Made by a program: the position numbers and the translations under genes. This document shows positions 23,761-35,104 of a stretch of 64,000 nt of DNA, one piece after another. The stretch comes from Escallonia rubra (lineage: Eukaryota; Streptophyta; Magnoliopsida; Escalloniales; Escalloniaceae): assembly GCA_033065855.1 (NCBI GenBank), contig JAVXUO010003027.1:157045-221044 (forward strand). Reading direction: 5' to 3'. Under the pieces are notes generated by a model. That model ran no database searches, had not been told where the DNA came from, and saw only the letters and a list, made by a program, of their open reading frames with translations. Every line of letters begins with the position of its first letter. Within the stretch, counting starts at the first letter, position 1.

Positions 23761-25460
23761 CCTAGCTGTTTGTATCCCGCTCCCGTGCCCCCCCCCCCGA
23801 CTTGTACTCCCATCCCCTCCCCTGCTCTATTATACCCCGCTCCCGCCCTCCTGAACTTTGTGTACATTTTATTTTTCGATTAGTATAGAATTCATTCTTT
23901 ATACCTATGTGTTGTGTCTGTTTTAGGGTTAAATAATTGTCGATGGATCAACAACTATTACAGGTTTGTGTATTAAAAAAAATAAATAATTTATTTTAAA
24001 AATTAATTTGACTTTTAGCGATGGATTTTCTTCCGCCGCTAAAAAGTCCCACTTGAATAAATGAATTTAAGCGACAGACTTTTATCCGTCACTAAATACT
24101 TGACTTTTAGCGACGGATAATCCTTCGCTAAACGTCTGTCATTAAAACTTTTGACGACAAATCCATCGCCTAAAGTCTACCTTGTAGGTTCGTCGTTCAA
24201 GGTAGACTTTAGGCGACTTATTGAAAATTTTCGTCGCAAAATTTTTAGAGACAGGGTTATAGGCAACAGACTTTTAGAGACAGGGTTATAGGCAACAGAC
24301 TTTTAGGGACGGGGCCTCCGTCGCTAAAAGTCTTTGCCGATGGGATTGGGGTTTTTAGCGACGAAATTATCCGTCGCTAAAAGTCATTTTTCTTGTAGTG
24401 TATTACTTCAAACATATATTTTTTTTTGTTTTAAATCTCATATGTTGTTTTATTTTCTAGATAGATATTTTTTTTTATCTTCGTATGAGAGAGTTGGTTT
24501 TAAGAACATGATAGCCCAAATCAAATCCTAAAAAGTTTGTATATTTAGAGTTTTAGAATTAATTTTTAGACTATATAAGGCTTCCTAATATAGCCATCAT
24601 ATAGTTCTCCAAAATTAAATAAAAATCACATTCAAAATAATATTTTCATACCTTTAAATAAATCGACATATTTAGTATATAATTTTAAATCCTTTTAAAC
24701 TATCACATTTATGAATAAGCTTTTTTAACGTTGCAATTTTAATTAGTAACAACAATACAATCATTTGTTGCTCGCGTGGTCTCTGTTGAAAAATAAAGTC
24801 AATTATTTATTTTACCAAAAGGATTCTAAAAGATATATATTATATTGATAAATGTTTACATCGATTAGGGTAATGTAACATTATTTTTTTTTCTCTTCTA
24901 AATCTAATATGTTATTAGGAATTTTTTTTTCTTTTTTAACATTGCAATTTACAATCATTTGTTGGTCGTGTGGTCTCCCCAATAAATAAACTAAATTTTT
25001 TATTTCACCGAAAGGATTTTAAAAGCTATATATTATATTGATAAATTTTTACATCAATTACGGTAATGTAATCTTAAATTTTTTTCTCTTCTAAATCTAA
25101 TATGTTATTTTCATTTTTTAGATATATGAGTTTTTATATCCATATCAGAAAATGGTTTTAAGGATACAATAGTCAAAATAAAGTCCTCATAAGTTAATTC
25201 ATTTATTAGTTAGAGTTTGAGAATGTTTAGAATTAGTTTTTCAATTATATAAGAGTTATTGATATGTTAATTAACTTATCAAGAGATAATGACCTATCTA
25301 AAATAATATTTGAGACATTTGGAGACACTTGTAATAATGTTTACAATTTTATTTCACGTTGGGTACATAATACGATCATGTGTCAAATAGAGAAATTATA
25401 TCTGTGATGATGTGTCACACAAAGAAGCTATCGCTTCGCTTATTATATATTATTATATTA

Positions 25461-27110
25461 TATATAAATATAAATGGGCAGAATATGACAGCACTAAATT
25501 ATTTTATCCAAAGATTATCAACTTCCATGACTGTTTGAGTGCTAATCCCAGTTGGTATTCAAAACGGTCATGGGAGTTGTTCTAATTGCCCACTTTGGTT
25601 TGCTTTCATTAGTCAGTAGTTGCGAGGCCAATTTCCATCTCTCTAGTTGCCCCACTAGGGCAACATACTCATTAGTCAGTAGTTGGGAGGCCAAGTTTCC
25701 ATTAGCTCACGATAAGGTAATTACTCGCGTTCAGTAGACTAACTGCACTCTCCATGTGTGATTATTACACACAAGGCCCATAACATACTCGTACCATTAG
25801 AGCTAATGCTCCACTTTTTAGCTAACATCCATAAAGCCAACACCACTTGACCTATACTCCACTCATACGTATGTTTATTTACTTTGATCCCTTTGTCGCG
25901 TTTCCGTTTCAAGTAAAGTATTAGCATCTAAGGCTAATTTGAATACTTCGACAAAATCAGCTGCATCTGGTTTGAGGTATGCCTAAATCCCACAGTCACG
26001 TAACCAACTACAAAATAAGACAAGTTATTCACTAATCAGAACGACGACAGAAGAAGATCTAAGAATATGTTCGCTAGTTGCACTCAGCTCTCGCGATACA
26101 GAATGAGAGAGCAAGATACAAGCTATAGATGTCTTATATGCCGGTGGTCCAAATTAAGTCAAGCGTGTTACAATATTCTGGTTTTTTACTCACTGTCCAG
26201 TCTTCCGCTTCATCAACCAAAGTTTTGACGTATATATTATTGAGGGGATAACTGGATAACTATGCTTGGCACCCTCAAGTTTATTCGTGACAGCGGCTGA
26301 CACCACAAGCCATTATAATGCCCCCCAACAACCTAATTAAGTTTGCACACCTAACGTGTGTAACACGACTAACGACCACATCCTGGTGAAGAAAGTTGCT
26401 AGATCGAGTTCTGAAGTGAATATTTTGGATAGATCCCCTAAAAAAATGATTAGAGCAAAATAAGAGTTTCTGGCTAGATTAGGCATAGAGAGTTTCCGAC
26501 CAGATTTGATCAGAGTTTGCTCATGTGGTGCTTTACAAAACTTCTCATGTGTTCTTCAGGTTCCATTCAATCGTTATATTTAAAATAATTTGTACGCTTT
26601 TCATGGTCAGTTTTGAGTCATTATAACTAACAAGTAACAACAACAACAAAAAAGGGTGTTCTTCCATGACTTGCTTACTTCCATCACGTTAAATTTTCTG
26701 GTTTACATCGAAAAGCATGTACAATTAACTATTCATTTTTATCGTCCTCTTTCTTTGGCGATTAAAATATCGAAAACTTTTCCATTAACCATTTACCAAT
26801 ACCTAAGCAGTAAAGTGCGCGTACTGCTGTGAAAAGTATACTTTTACTTCTTAGAAGAGAAGTTTGTGTCCTTTTGTGTAATCCATAACCTAATATCTAG
26901 CACTGAGCAAAAAGGCAACAGACTTCTTGTGAAGATTCTGTAGAACTGTTCAAGAATTCTTTCTATAAAATCACTTTATAGTCTTGTGAATTATTAGCTC
27001 ATATCATACACTTATCCCATAAAGTACTCGGAATCTCGGCCAAAACTCAGAAGGATGAATGATTCACAAAATAGTAACAGGAAGACCCTCTTTCTTAGTT
27101 TATAAATATG
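25461..27110. other. Non-coding region upstream of the BBE-like fragment
   Basis: No gene is seen. A short tandem duplication containing TTAGTCAGTAGTTG(C/G)GAGGCCAA lies at 25608-25700. The rest is ordinary AT-rich sequence leading to the TATA box at 27111. Confidence 0.5.
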
Positions 27111-27118
27111 TGCTCCAC
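27111..27118 (+). promoter_or_regulatory. TATA box of BBE-like gene
   Basis: TATAAATA, about 30 bases upstream of AATTGAACGAAG and about 100 bases upstream of the likely start codons at 27217/27223. It supports this being the true 5' end of a former gene. Confidence 0.55.
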
Positions 27119-27189
27119 ACTACACATGCGCAAAGACCCCAATTGAACGAAGACGTACCTGTACTCTCCTCTAAATAAGAGGTTAGGTT

Positions 27190-27393
27190 ATGTTTTATAC
27201 AAACGTTAAACAGATCATGAATATGCCCAAGTGTTCACTCCTTTCTTTTGCTTTTGTTCTCCTTTCTTCAAATTTACTTGCAGCCTCAGCTCAAAAGTCC
27301 ACAGATGACTTGGTTCAATGCCTTACGGATCGTACTCTAAACATTAGCGAAGTTATTCGTCTCATTCACACCCCACAAGATCCTACATACACA
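27190..27393 (+). pseudogene. Berberine-bridge-enzyme-like FAD oxidoreductase, N-terminal fragment
   Basis: The frame opens at 27190, but the more likely start is the Met at 27217 or 27223, which begins a signal peptide (CSLLSFAFVLLSSNLLAASA). It is followed by DLVQCL and VIRLIHTPQDPTY, the N-terminal pattern of BBE-like enzymes just before the FAD-binding domain. Members are secreted flavoproteins that oxidise alkaloids, cellodextrins or monolignols; which substrate applies here cannot be said. Homology stops exactly where a hAT-type terminus (CAGGGGCGGAACCAGGA) begins at 27394. The FAD domain is absent. A C-terminal fragment of the same family lies at 47900-48298 on the same strand. Confidence 0.8.
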
Positions 27394-28635
27394 CAGGGGC
27401 GGAACCAGGAATTTTTTTCAGGGGGTACAAAATTTTTTATTAATTTAATAAAAAAATGACCAATATTCCTTGTCGACAACAGTAATTAATTTTAGTCGAC
27501 AACAGATAATAGTAATAGTTTAATAATAGATTTAATTAATTAAGATGGAGTGATAAATCATCTCTCACTGAGAAAAGGGAAAAGTTTATTGGTTTCTTAC
27601 GACGTTATAAATCTAATCCCTCTAAAAGAACGTCTGGATCAAGAAATTCACACACTATGCAGGCGTTAGTTTTTAAGAGCTATACAATCTAACAGAATCC
27701 CATAAAGCAGATAGCAACTTTTCCAAAAAAGATGTGCTTTTAACAGTTCGATTTAGCAACTAAGAACTACTATCAGACTGATTGCTCAAACTAATACAAC
27801 ATTTGATCATAAAGTCCCAAGAGGAATATTGAAAACCCGCATAAAATTTAGACATAACCACAAACAACCTACTATATGCATGTCTATATTGAGCTCAAGT
27901 TTCTATTTCTATATTCAAACCAAGTTAAAGAACAGGTCAATTATCCTACACTCTTTCAAATCCAAGCTCGACCTAGGTACCAAAACAACCAAGAATTGAA
28001 AACCCATCAAGGAAGTCAATAACTAAATCTCATAATGGAACCAAAACAAGCTATAGAACAGGCCAATCACGCCAAAAATCACGATTTAGTTACAAACATT
28101 AGACTATTAGAGCTTACAAGTTACAGCCTTCAGTAATCTGTTGATTTCCGACAAGAAGTGATTTCCGACAAGAAGAAAGAAACAGATTACAGAAGTCTTA
28201 GAGTTAGACTAATTCGAAGTTTGAACCTTAGACGAGGCTAGATCTGGCAGTGCCTAGAGACCGGAGTTGGTGACTGGTGAGGCCGTAAGGGCGACCGCCG
28301 TCCGTGACCGGTGACTGAGGCTCAGATCTGCTTGAATTTCAGGCTCGTAGATCTAGGCTAGATCTGGCCGGAGTTGGGGTGGGGAGGGCCTTTAGGGCTT
28401 CAACAGTTCGACCGCCGTCCGTGAGAGTTGAGACCGTGACCGATGACTGGTGGGCGGTGACTGAGAGGCGCTGTGACCGATGAGTGGTGACTATGAGCCG
28501 TGAGGTGAGGCGATTGCCGTGCCGTGGCCGGGAGACACTGAGATGGTGAGAGATCGCCCGTCGACGGGAATTGAGAGAGTGACTGAGTGAGAGCCGAGAG
28601 GAGGAGAGAGAGAGAGAAAGTCGTGAGTGAAAAAA

Positions 28636-28637
<2 letters not shown>
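27394..28637 (+). mobile_element. hAT-type element, left end (right end not found)
   Basis: It starts CAGGGGCGGAACCAGGA, the terminus shared with the complete element at 34360. The preceding 8 bases are CATACACA, and no second copy was found to the right, so the right end is probably lost or displaced by element B. The content is non-coding. The last 450 bases are rich in GGTGACTGGTGA-type sequence, then (GA)n (about 28596-28618). Confidence 0.5.

Positions 28638-28638
<1 letters not shown>

Positions 28639-28674
<36 letters not shown>
28639..28674. repeat. (TA)n tract at left end of element B
   Basis: Thirty-six bases of TA repeat directly abutting GGGAGC at 28675. Confidence 0.9.
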
Positions 28675-28677
<3 letters not shown>

Positions 28678-28769
28678 AGCCGATCCAGACCCACCGGTGG
28701 AGAAATTACCATAAATCCTGCCGTCCATGTGTACTCGTGGACAGCTCAAATGACTTTTTTTTTTCTTGA

Positions 28770-29145
28770 AAAAGTTGCAACCGCAACACTTTTATGCGGT
28801 TGTAACTTTTGACAATAATGCCCTTCAACCCCAACCGCAAGAAAGACTAGCGGTTGAGGGCCCACGGAGATAATCCCCAACCGCAACACCTTGTTGCGGT
28901 TGTGATCGTGCCTAAAACCCCCCAACCGCAACACTTTGTTGCGGTCGATATCATTCAATTTTGTTTTTCATTCCAAACGCCCCCAACTGCAACAAAGTGT
29001 TGCGGTTGGTATCATTTTTGTTGTTCTCCCCCCCCCCCCCCCCCCCGGATGTCCTTTTTCCTTCCCCCCGTAATGTCCTTTATTCATTTTTTTTCTTTCT
29101 TTCCATACCCCCCCAACCGCAACAAAGTGTTGCGGTTGGTATCAT
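28770..29145. repeat. Subterminal palindrome array of element B
   Basis: Six palindromes have arms CAACCGCAACA / TGTTGCGGTTG or close variants, at about 28779-28806, 28831-28858, 28880-28905, 28922-28947, 28984-29008 and 29114-29138. Spacing is irregular, 50-130 bases. Between the last two lie long C runs. The position relative to the terminus matches the arrays in A, C and D. Confidence 0.9.
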
Positions 29146-29338
29146 TTTTGCTGTCCTTCCCCCCCCCCGCGTGATGTCCTTCTTCCAGAAATGCCAAGTC
29201 AATGCAGCTCAAAGCTTTGCCAGACAGTCTTTTGCAATTTTTTTCTTTCATAGCCTTTGACTACACTCATCTCACTGCTCACTCACGGATCTATTTTTGT
29301 CTCTGTCTTCTTTTTTCTCTCTCCCTCACTTTTCTCTC

Positions 29339-29346
29339 TTTATAAT
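29339..29346 (+). promoter_or_regulatory. TATA-like box of the terminal-repeat promoter, element B
   Basis: TTTATAAT after CTCACTTTTCTCTC. It lies about 200 bases before the splice donor at 29541 and is equivalent to 5642-5635 (-) in element A. Confidence 0.5.
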
Positions 29347-29540
29347 CCGTTCTCCTCGACTCTTTCTCGACAGAGCCCTTTGTTCCACTTTCCATCATCT
29401 TTACCAACTCTCTTCATACTCCATATCTCACCTACATAATCTCCACGACAATACAAACAAAAAAAGTTTACGCTAGAAGAGCGGTGGATAACCGCTAGAA
29501 GATCGGTAGATTTTTCTTTAAATATATCAAGTTAAAACAA

Positions 29541-31582
29541 GTAAGTATTTTGAATTTTCTTATAATTCAATGTTAATTTCAAATTGTTCTTACCATATTT
29601 TTTCTTACCAATGGATTGTTTAAATTGTGTTATGCTTAAATTGTTCTTACCATAGTCTAAAATTCGTGTTTTTTGAGAGTTTGAAATTAGGGATTGAACT
29701 AGCGTTTATTAGCGAATATTCATTCGAAGTCCAAAAATAGTCATTGTAGACTCAAATCGAAGATAACGAAAATACAAATTGAACGAAACAAAAATCAGAT
29801 CAACCAGAGATAATATGAGCGGTTTTTTAGGGCGTCAAAATTAGGTTTATACAAATCGGGGTATTACATTTATAGATTCCAAAATAACGATTTTTTAGGG
29901 CGTCAAAATTAGGATTTTTAATTATTTTCAAAATTAGATTTTATTAGGGCTTCAAAATTGGCGGTTTATTCGGGCTTCGAAATTAGGATTTTAGGATTAC
30001 GTGTTCTCATTTAGTTTGGGAATGTAAATATTATGGACGCTGATAGCACGAAGATCGAAAAAACTTTTTAAAAGAAATAGTGGCCCGGAAGTGACACGTG
30101 GCGTGTCCTTTCTCTATAAATTCTGAAACCAATCCCTCACGAAGGACAACTTATAAATTTAAGATAAAAAATGACAACTGTCCTTTTCTTTAGAGAAAAA
30201 GCGGCTACTGTTCTTAAAAAAAAAAATGGACAGCTCGACTCGACTGTTCGTAAGGATTTTATATATTTTTTTAAAAAAGTCAAAGACCGATTGAGGGATT
30301 GGTTGAAGGAAGAAGACACTGTGTGTTCCTAAGGTGTAACACTATGTGTGTTTAATGTGAATACGAAACATAATTGTCGCTAAAGGTGAAAACTTAATTA
30401 GACAGTTTTTCACGAATTTATAAAAAATAGCTAGAGCTAGATTTTGCCAAAGTGCAAAAAAAAGACCCTAGTTATTTTTAAAAGATCTATATTAGGGACA
30501 AAGTTCAGATTTTTCCAAAGACTGGAAAGGGGTTAACTGATACGGGGAACCTTGTAACTTTGCAGTGTAATTTAAAATATCAAGCTAGTGCAATTTCGCG
30601 CGAAACTTTTATGAGAACCCTAGGATGTTGGGAAGTTCCATTTCCCAGGACTTCGGGCCATTCCGAAGTCGTTAGCTATTTTTTTGGCCGAACGGGCTTT
30701 TAAGCGCTCGATCCGGACACCGGTTCGGGATTTTTGGGCGAAAATTTTGTAAAATACTTTTTAGATCAAGAATGAATTCAGGAAGCCTAAAATAGAATTT
30801 TAAAGCACTTTTGAGATTTTCTGATGCCAGGGGGCATCTTGGAATTTGCCACCCGGAAATGGGTATTTTGGTAATTTTCCCGGTAAAGTTTTTCAAAAGA
30901 TTTTTTAGTCCAAAAATGTAATTAAAACACCTGAAAGGTTGTTTTGAAACTGATTGTAGGGCGTTAGGGTGATAATGAACCCCCGGGGGCATTTCGGTAA
31001 TTTGTCGCTCAGCGGGGGTATTTTGGTAATTGAACATTGTAAAATTTTCCGAATGACTTTTAGTTCGGGAAGGGGTGTCAGACACCCGGAAAGTTATTTT
31101 AAAGTTGTTCTGAGATGTTTGTTGGGGCGATGGCTGCCAGGGGGTGTTTTGCATAAGTAGCAGTTGGTGATGATTTTGTTAAATTTTTTTTATTGCTTTT
31201 TTATTGCTTTCCGCATAAGGACAGCATATCACGATGGCCCACCACTCATTACCCAACCGCTACTAAGTGTAGCGATTGGAATCAAAGACAATTTTTTTTT
31301 TCTTTCAGTTGTTTCGTGTGACACAGGGACATGAACCCGATAAAAATTGTTGCCCCGCCTACTGTAAATAAACCCCCAGCTACCCCACAATTACCCCACA
31401 AATGCTATTAAAAACCCTAATAAAACCCCAGTTGCCCCCACTTACCCTTTTTAGCGGTTGTAAGTTTTACCTTTTTCATTCGATTTCATTTCATTCCATT
31501 TTATTTCTGTTTCTGCCCAAAAAAAATTATTTAATTCTATGACTTGTTGAGAATGATATAATTTTTATTTTTTAGATTTCAG
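29541..31582 (+). other. Predicted leader intron of the element B transposase gene
   Basis: The donor GTAAGT at 29541 follows AAGTTAAAACAA. Acceptor candidates are AG at 31574-31575 (TTATTTTTTAG) and 31581-31582 (GATTTCAG), both just before the ATG at 31590. The donor and exon are shared with the PMD-Ulp1 gene of element A. The stretch from 29640 to 31150 is homologous (inverted) to 3900-5400. Confidence 0.55.
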
Positions 31583-31589
31583 TATAAAT

Positions 31590-33890
31590 ATGGAAGCAAT
31601 TAGAGGAAATAATTTTTGTGAAGATTCTGATCCACCTTATAAAGGTCAAGTTTTTCAAACACTGGACGGAGTTGAAGCATACTGTAGAGTATATTCGAAA
31701 ATGATAGGTTTCGGTGTTAGAATTAAGAAGACTAAAAAACGGGCGAATACAGACCAAATTTGTTCCCGACTATTTGAGTGTCATGGAAGAGCCCCGCATG
31801 TACCCCCGGTTGTTCGGATCAGTGACGAAGGGCCAACAAGCCAAAGAAAAAGGGACACATTTTCGGGTACCGGCTACAAGGCCCATGTGTATGCAGTACA
31901 CCGAAAAAATGAAAATCATTGGGTTGTGACGGGAGTGGAGTTGAGCCATAATCATCAGTTGATGACCCCTAGTAAGATTTGTCAAATTCATCAGCACCGA
32001 CAAATAAGCGCGGCACACAGACAACTGATATTTACAATGGCCGAGGCTAAAATTCCACCTTATAGAATGATGGGGGTTTTCTCAAGCCAGGTTGGAGGGG
32101 TTGACAAGTTGAGCTTAAAAAAAATAGACCTTCGAAATGAACTTCGTGCTCAGAGGAGAGAGTCTTCCTGTAAGAGTGATTCTCAAGCTACACTTGATAT
32201 CTTCAGGCGCCTTCAGAGTGAGAATTCTGGCTTTTTCTATAGTCTCCAACTGGATGACGAGAACCGCATTAGTACTATATTTTGGGCAGATGCCCGTTCT
32301 AGAGCTGCTTACCAAAATTTTGGCGATGTTGTGACGTTTGACACCACATACCGCACAAATAAGTACTCTATGCCTTTTGCTCCGTTCACTGGGGTGAACC
32401 ACCACTATCAGTCAATCTTGTTTGGCTTTGCCCTGCTTAGGGATGAGACGGAGGAGTCATTTACGTGGTTATTTGAAACGTGGCTTGAAGCAATGTATCA
32501 TATTCCTCCAAAGACTATCATCACCGACCAAGATCTGGCAATGAAAAATGCAATCGCTAAGGTCCTTCCAGATACTCACCATGGCCTGTGCACATGGCAC
32601 ATAAGCAACAAATATCCCGAACGGCTTCACAATGTATATGCAAGCCATCCGACATTCAAGAGTGACTTTAATACATGTGTGAAGAAATCGTTGACGGTAG
32701 ACGTGTTCGAGGAGAGGTGGGCCAAGTTAATGGATGACTACTATTTGCACAGTCATGAATGGTTGCAAGCGTTGTATGATATCATGACACAGTGGATCGG
32801 TGCCTACACCAAAATGTTTTTTACAGCCGGAATGATTACGACCTCCAGAAGCGAAGGTATGAATGCATTCTTTGATGGGTACGTACGCTCTTCTTCAAGT
32901 ATAACAGAGTTCGTACTAGAGATGCAGAAAGCCCTTGACAAGCAATTTTTCCTTGAGAGAGAAGCCGACGCGGCTACAGTTTACAGAGAAAGAGCCGTAG
33001 TAGTTTTTTCACCTTTGGAGGCTCATGCGGCTCAAGTCTATACCAAGGAAATGTTTAGACAGTTTCAGGAGGAACTACTAAAGTCGAATCAATATAGCAT
33101 GACAAAGTTGCACGAGCTATGCAACAGATATCTCAAGGTTTATGCTTTGACAAATGTGACGAATTTTGCCAATCCGTGCTCTTCGTCGGCTCCGAAGAAC
33201 AGAAGATATTTTACCGTAGCAGTGTGTATGGAGACCGGGTTTGTTAATTGCAACTGTCAACTGTTTGAGCATAAAGGTATACTCTGTCGACACGCTTTGA
33301 GGTATTTTAGCACCAAGAATGCTCGTGAAATCCCTCCAGAGTATATCTTGGATCGGTGGACGAAGGAAGCCAATAGAGTACACGGTCACATTCCTTACGT
33401 GCCCAATGTTTCAGTTGATTTCGAGCAATCTGAGACGCTGCGATATAATCACCTTTGTAACATCATGCACGGTTTATCATTGGATGCAGCGTCAACATTT
33501 GATGGGTACAGGTATCAAGTTGAAGCAGCCGCACGGGATAAGGCTAACCTTGCACAGTTTAGGATGGCATTACCAGAAAGACGGGACACTCCGACAACTC
33601 GGGCGACTCTAGCCGGTAGATTCAATCGAGCTTCACAGCCAGTCATTGACAGCACTAGCCTGCAAGGTGAGGAGGACGATATTTTTGATCCAATTCTGTC
33701 TCAAACAAAAGGGCGAAAACGAGCAATACGTATGAAGAGTCCGATTGAAGAATCAACGGGTCAAAAAAAATTGCGAAAGTGTGCGTTATGTAATAAAATG
33801 ACTGATCATGACAAGAGAAACCATTATAAAGTTCTAGGTATCAAACCTGGCAGTATTGTCGAGGAGGATGATGACGAGGAAGAATGTTAG
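31590..33890 (+). CDS. FAR1-type Mutator (MULE) transposase, intact, 766 aa
   Basis: An uninterrupted frame. Residues about 20-125 form a FAR1-type WRKY-GCM1 DNA-binding zinc domain (C58, C64, then HNH at 120-122). Residues about 240-345 are the MULE transposase core, with the first acidic residue in TFDTTYRTN (D251), the second in ITDQD (D313) and the CxxH of GLCTWH (C334, H337). A plausible third acidic residue is E422 in TSRSEGMN. A SWIM zinc finger follows (C554, C556, C566, H568), then PEYILDRWTK, which is typical of FAR1 proteins. The C-terminus has a CxxC/H knuckle (CALCNKMTDHDKRNH) and an acidic tail. The family cuts and joins element ends in the nucleus; plant FAR1/FHY3 are domesticated relatives. 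The location between Mutator-type terminal sequences argues for a transposon gene, not a host FAR1-related gene. It has all expected domains and no stop. The start is the first in-frame ATG after the predicted acceptor. Confidence 0.92.
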   Translation: MEAIRGNNFCEDSDPPYKGQVFQTLDGVEAYCRVYSKMIGFGVRIKKTKKRANTDQICSRLFECHGRAPHVPPVVRISDEGPTSQRKRDTFSGTGYKAHVYAVHRKNENHWVVTGVELSHNHQLMTPSKICQIHQHRQISAAHRQLIFTMAEAKIPPYRMMGVFSSQVGGVDKLSLKKIDLRNELRAQRRESSCKSDSQATLDIFRRLQSENSGFFYSLQLDDENRISTIFWADARSRAAYQNFGDVVTFDTTYRTNKYSMPFAPFTGVNHHYQSILFGFALLRDETEESFTWLFETWLEAMYHIPPKTIITDQDLAMKNAIAKVLPDTHHGLCTWHISNKYPERLHNVYASHPTFKSDFNTCVKKSLTVDVFEERWAKLMDDYYLHSHEWLQALYDIMTQWIGAYTKMFFTAGMITTSRSEGMNAFFDGYVRSSSSITEFVLEMQKALDKQFFLEREADAATVYRERAVVVFSPLEAHAAQVYTKEMFRQFQEELLKSNQYSMTKLHELCNRYLKVYALTNVTNFANPCSSSAPKNRRYFTVAVCMETGFVNCNCQLFEHKGILCRHALRYFSTKNAREIPPEYILDRWTKEANRVHGHIPYVPNVSVDFEQSETLRYNHLCNIMHGLSLDAASTFDGYRYQVEAAARDKANLAQFRMALPERRDTPTTRATLAGRFNRASQPVIDSTSLQGEEDDIFDPILSQTKGRKRAIRMKSPIEESTGQKKLRKCALCNKMTDHDKRNHYKVLGIKPGSIVEEDDDEEEC

Positions 33891-33964
33891 GGTTAATGTT
33901 TCAGTTGTTTAAATTGAACTTTTATAGTGTTTAAATTTGTGATTAGGTTTGTGGAATCTTTAAT

Positions 33965-34250
33965 TTGTCACTTTTTTTTTCGCTCATTGCACCTTATGCA
34001 CGCTAGTTAGCACATTTATATGAATTTTGGCGAAAATGGAGACAAATTGTTTTTGGGTTTTCCTACGACGCACCTATTCGCGCACACTTTAGCGCCCAAT
34101 TCTTAGCTTGCGAAAAATGTTGTAATTTTTTTTGTCACTTTTTTTTTGCTCATTGCACCTTAGGCACGCTAGTTAGCCCATTTCTATGAATTTCGGCAAA
34201 AATGGAGACAAATTTTTTTTTTGGGTTTCCTACGACGCGCCAATTCGCAC
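33965..34250. repeat. 166-bp tandem array of element B (two copies)
   Basis: CACGCTAGTTAGC occurs near 33999 and 34165. It is the same unit as at 240-845, with about 80-85% similarity by eye. The second copy is cut near 34250, where similarity to element A ends. Confidence 0.85.
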
Positions 34251-34312
34251 ATAATGTGCCTGTGCTTAACTAATGAAAGGCCCATAATGTGCCTGTGCTT
34301 AACTAATAAAAG
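34249..34312. repeat. Short direct duplication at the broken right edge of element B
   Basis: Two adjacent copies of a roughly 33-base unit containing CATAATGTGCCTGTGCTTAA, exactly at the point where element B homology ends. It looks like a repair or slippage product. Confidence 0.7.
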
Positions 34313-34359
34313 TATTGTTTCTGTATTGCATCCTAATCATTACTGCCATAGTGTTTATA

Positions 34360-35096
34360 CAGGGGCGGATTCAGGATTATGCGTCGAGGGGAACCAAAAG
34401 TTATATGTAAAAACTATAGTTGCTAGTGTTATTAAATAAATGTAATATGACCACGACCACGTTTGGTGCAAGAAGCGACATCAAATAAACTTGAATCATT
34501 TTTAGTCTTCAATTGCATGAGATATGCAAAAAGAATAATATGTTTATGTGTATTAATTCCAGCATCACATCTATATTGAAGTTATATACTTGTGTGCACT
34601 TATACTTGCACAATAGTTTAAAAATACTTTGATTAAATGCTACTCACATATAGCATTTGTGAGTATATCAGTTGTACGTATATGAAAAATGTATATTTAA
34701 ATTGAGTAGCGAGAAAAAATATTAGTCGAACTTTGAGTTTGTCTACCAAAACAAAAAACAATAACCAATATTTTCTTGTGAATTGGAATTAAAACAACAA
34801 TATATAAGAAATTAGATATCCACTCCAAACTTAAACTCTCTCAAACTCCGAATGATTTTTAGTGGCACTTGTTAATAACACGCTTTGAATCTTTAAAAAC
34901 AACAATAAGTTGAAAGTGTTCAAATGCTAAAATATATATTAGGAATTTTTAACTTTTTAATTTTAATTCTTTAACCAAATGTCATGTTGGTAACATTAAA
35001 AAATTTTAGTGACATATATTAGGAGGGGGTAGGGGGTAGGGGGGGTGGCCATGGTCCCCCCCCCCCCCCCCAGCCCTGACATTAGTTCTGCCTCGG
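34360..35096 (+). mobile_element. Small non-autonomous hAT-type element with 8-bp duplication
   Basis: The left end is CAGGGGCGGA; the right end read on - is CCGAGGCAGA (7 of 10 match). The flanking 8-bp direct repeat TGTTTATA lies at 34352-34359 and 35097-35104. Length 737 bp; no protein frame. Near the right end are a G run and a C run (35026-35071). The 8-bp duplication fits the hAT superfamily. Confidence 0.8.
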
Positions 35097-35104
35097 TGTT
35101 TATA

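Larger units (their letters stand above)
19846..24400 (+). mobile_element. CACTA (En/Spm) element, deletion derivative, 4555 bp
   Basis: Terminal inverted repeats are CACTTCAAGAAAAA (left, one change from the canonical form) and CACTACAAGAAAAA (right, read on -). The flanking 3-bp duplication is TAT (19843-19845 and 24401-24403). Subterminal regions (19870-20300, 24010-24390) are packed with TTTAGCGACGGA-type motifs in both orientations, as in other CACTA elements. The interior holds the N-terminal part of a TNP2-type transposase and the C-terminal part of a Transposase_24/TnpA-type gene, with a G run between them. It sits inside Helitron H2, so it is younger than that copy. Confidence 0.9.
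16393..25460 (-). mobile_element. Non-autonomous Helitron H2 (minus strand) interrupted by a CACTA element
   Basis: On - the 3' end is a hairpin (TCCGACC-TTG-GCTCGGA) followed by ACTGGG and CTAG (16396-16393), then T in the flank. The 5' end near 25460 reads TATAATAAGCGAAGCGA, as in H1, but its first bases have decayed and the exact start is uncertain. After subtracting the CACTA element (4555 bp) the length is about 4.5 kb, close to H1 (4.76 kb), and long stretches match H1 in inverted orientation (for example 16500-16830 with 14220-14400). Internal repeats similar to the 250-bp units lie at 18000-19840 and 24420-25300. Confidence 0.75.
28675..34250 (+). mobile_element. Mutator-like element B with intact FAR1-type transposase; right half missing
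   Basis: The left terminus is GGGAGCCGATCC directly after (TA)n, followed by CCACCGGTGG. The order inward is: palindrome array, C runs, TATA box, untranslated exon with GTAAGT donor, intron with one copy of the repeat core found in A, the 766-codon transposase, and two copies of the 166-bp array. Similarity to element A ends near 34250. There is no PMD-Ulp1 gene and no right terminus or (TA)n before the hAT-type element at 34360, so B is a truncated copy that kept its transposase frame open. Confidence 0.8.

Noticed and set aside
28339..28749. 136-codon minus-strand frame rich in Ser/Arg and Tyr-Ile
   Set aside because: It spans (GA)n and (TA)n tracts and the element B boundary; low complexity explains it.
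31590..33890. Host FAR1-related light-signalling gene
   Set aside because: It lies between Mutator-type terminal sequences with a paralogous copy in element A, and the full MULE catalytic core is present.
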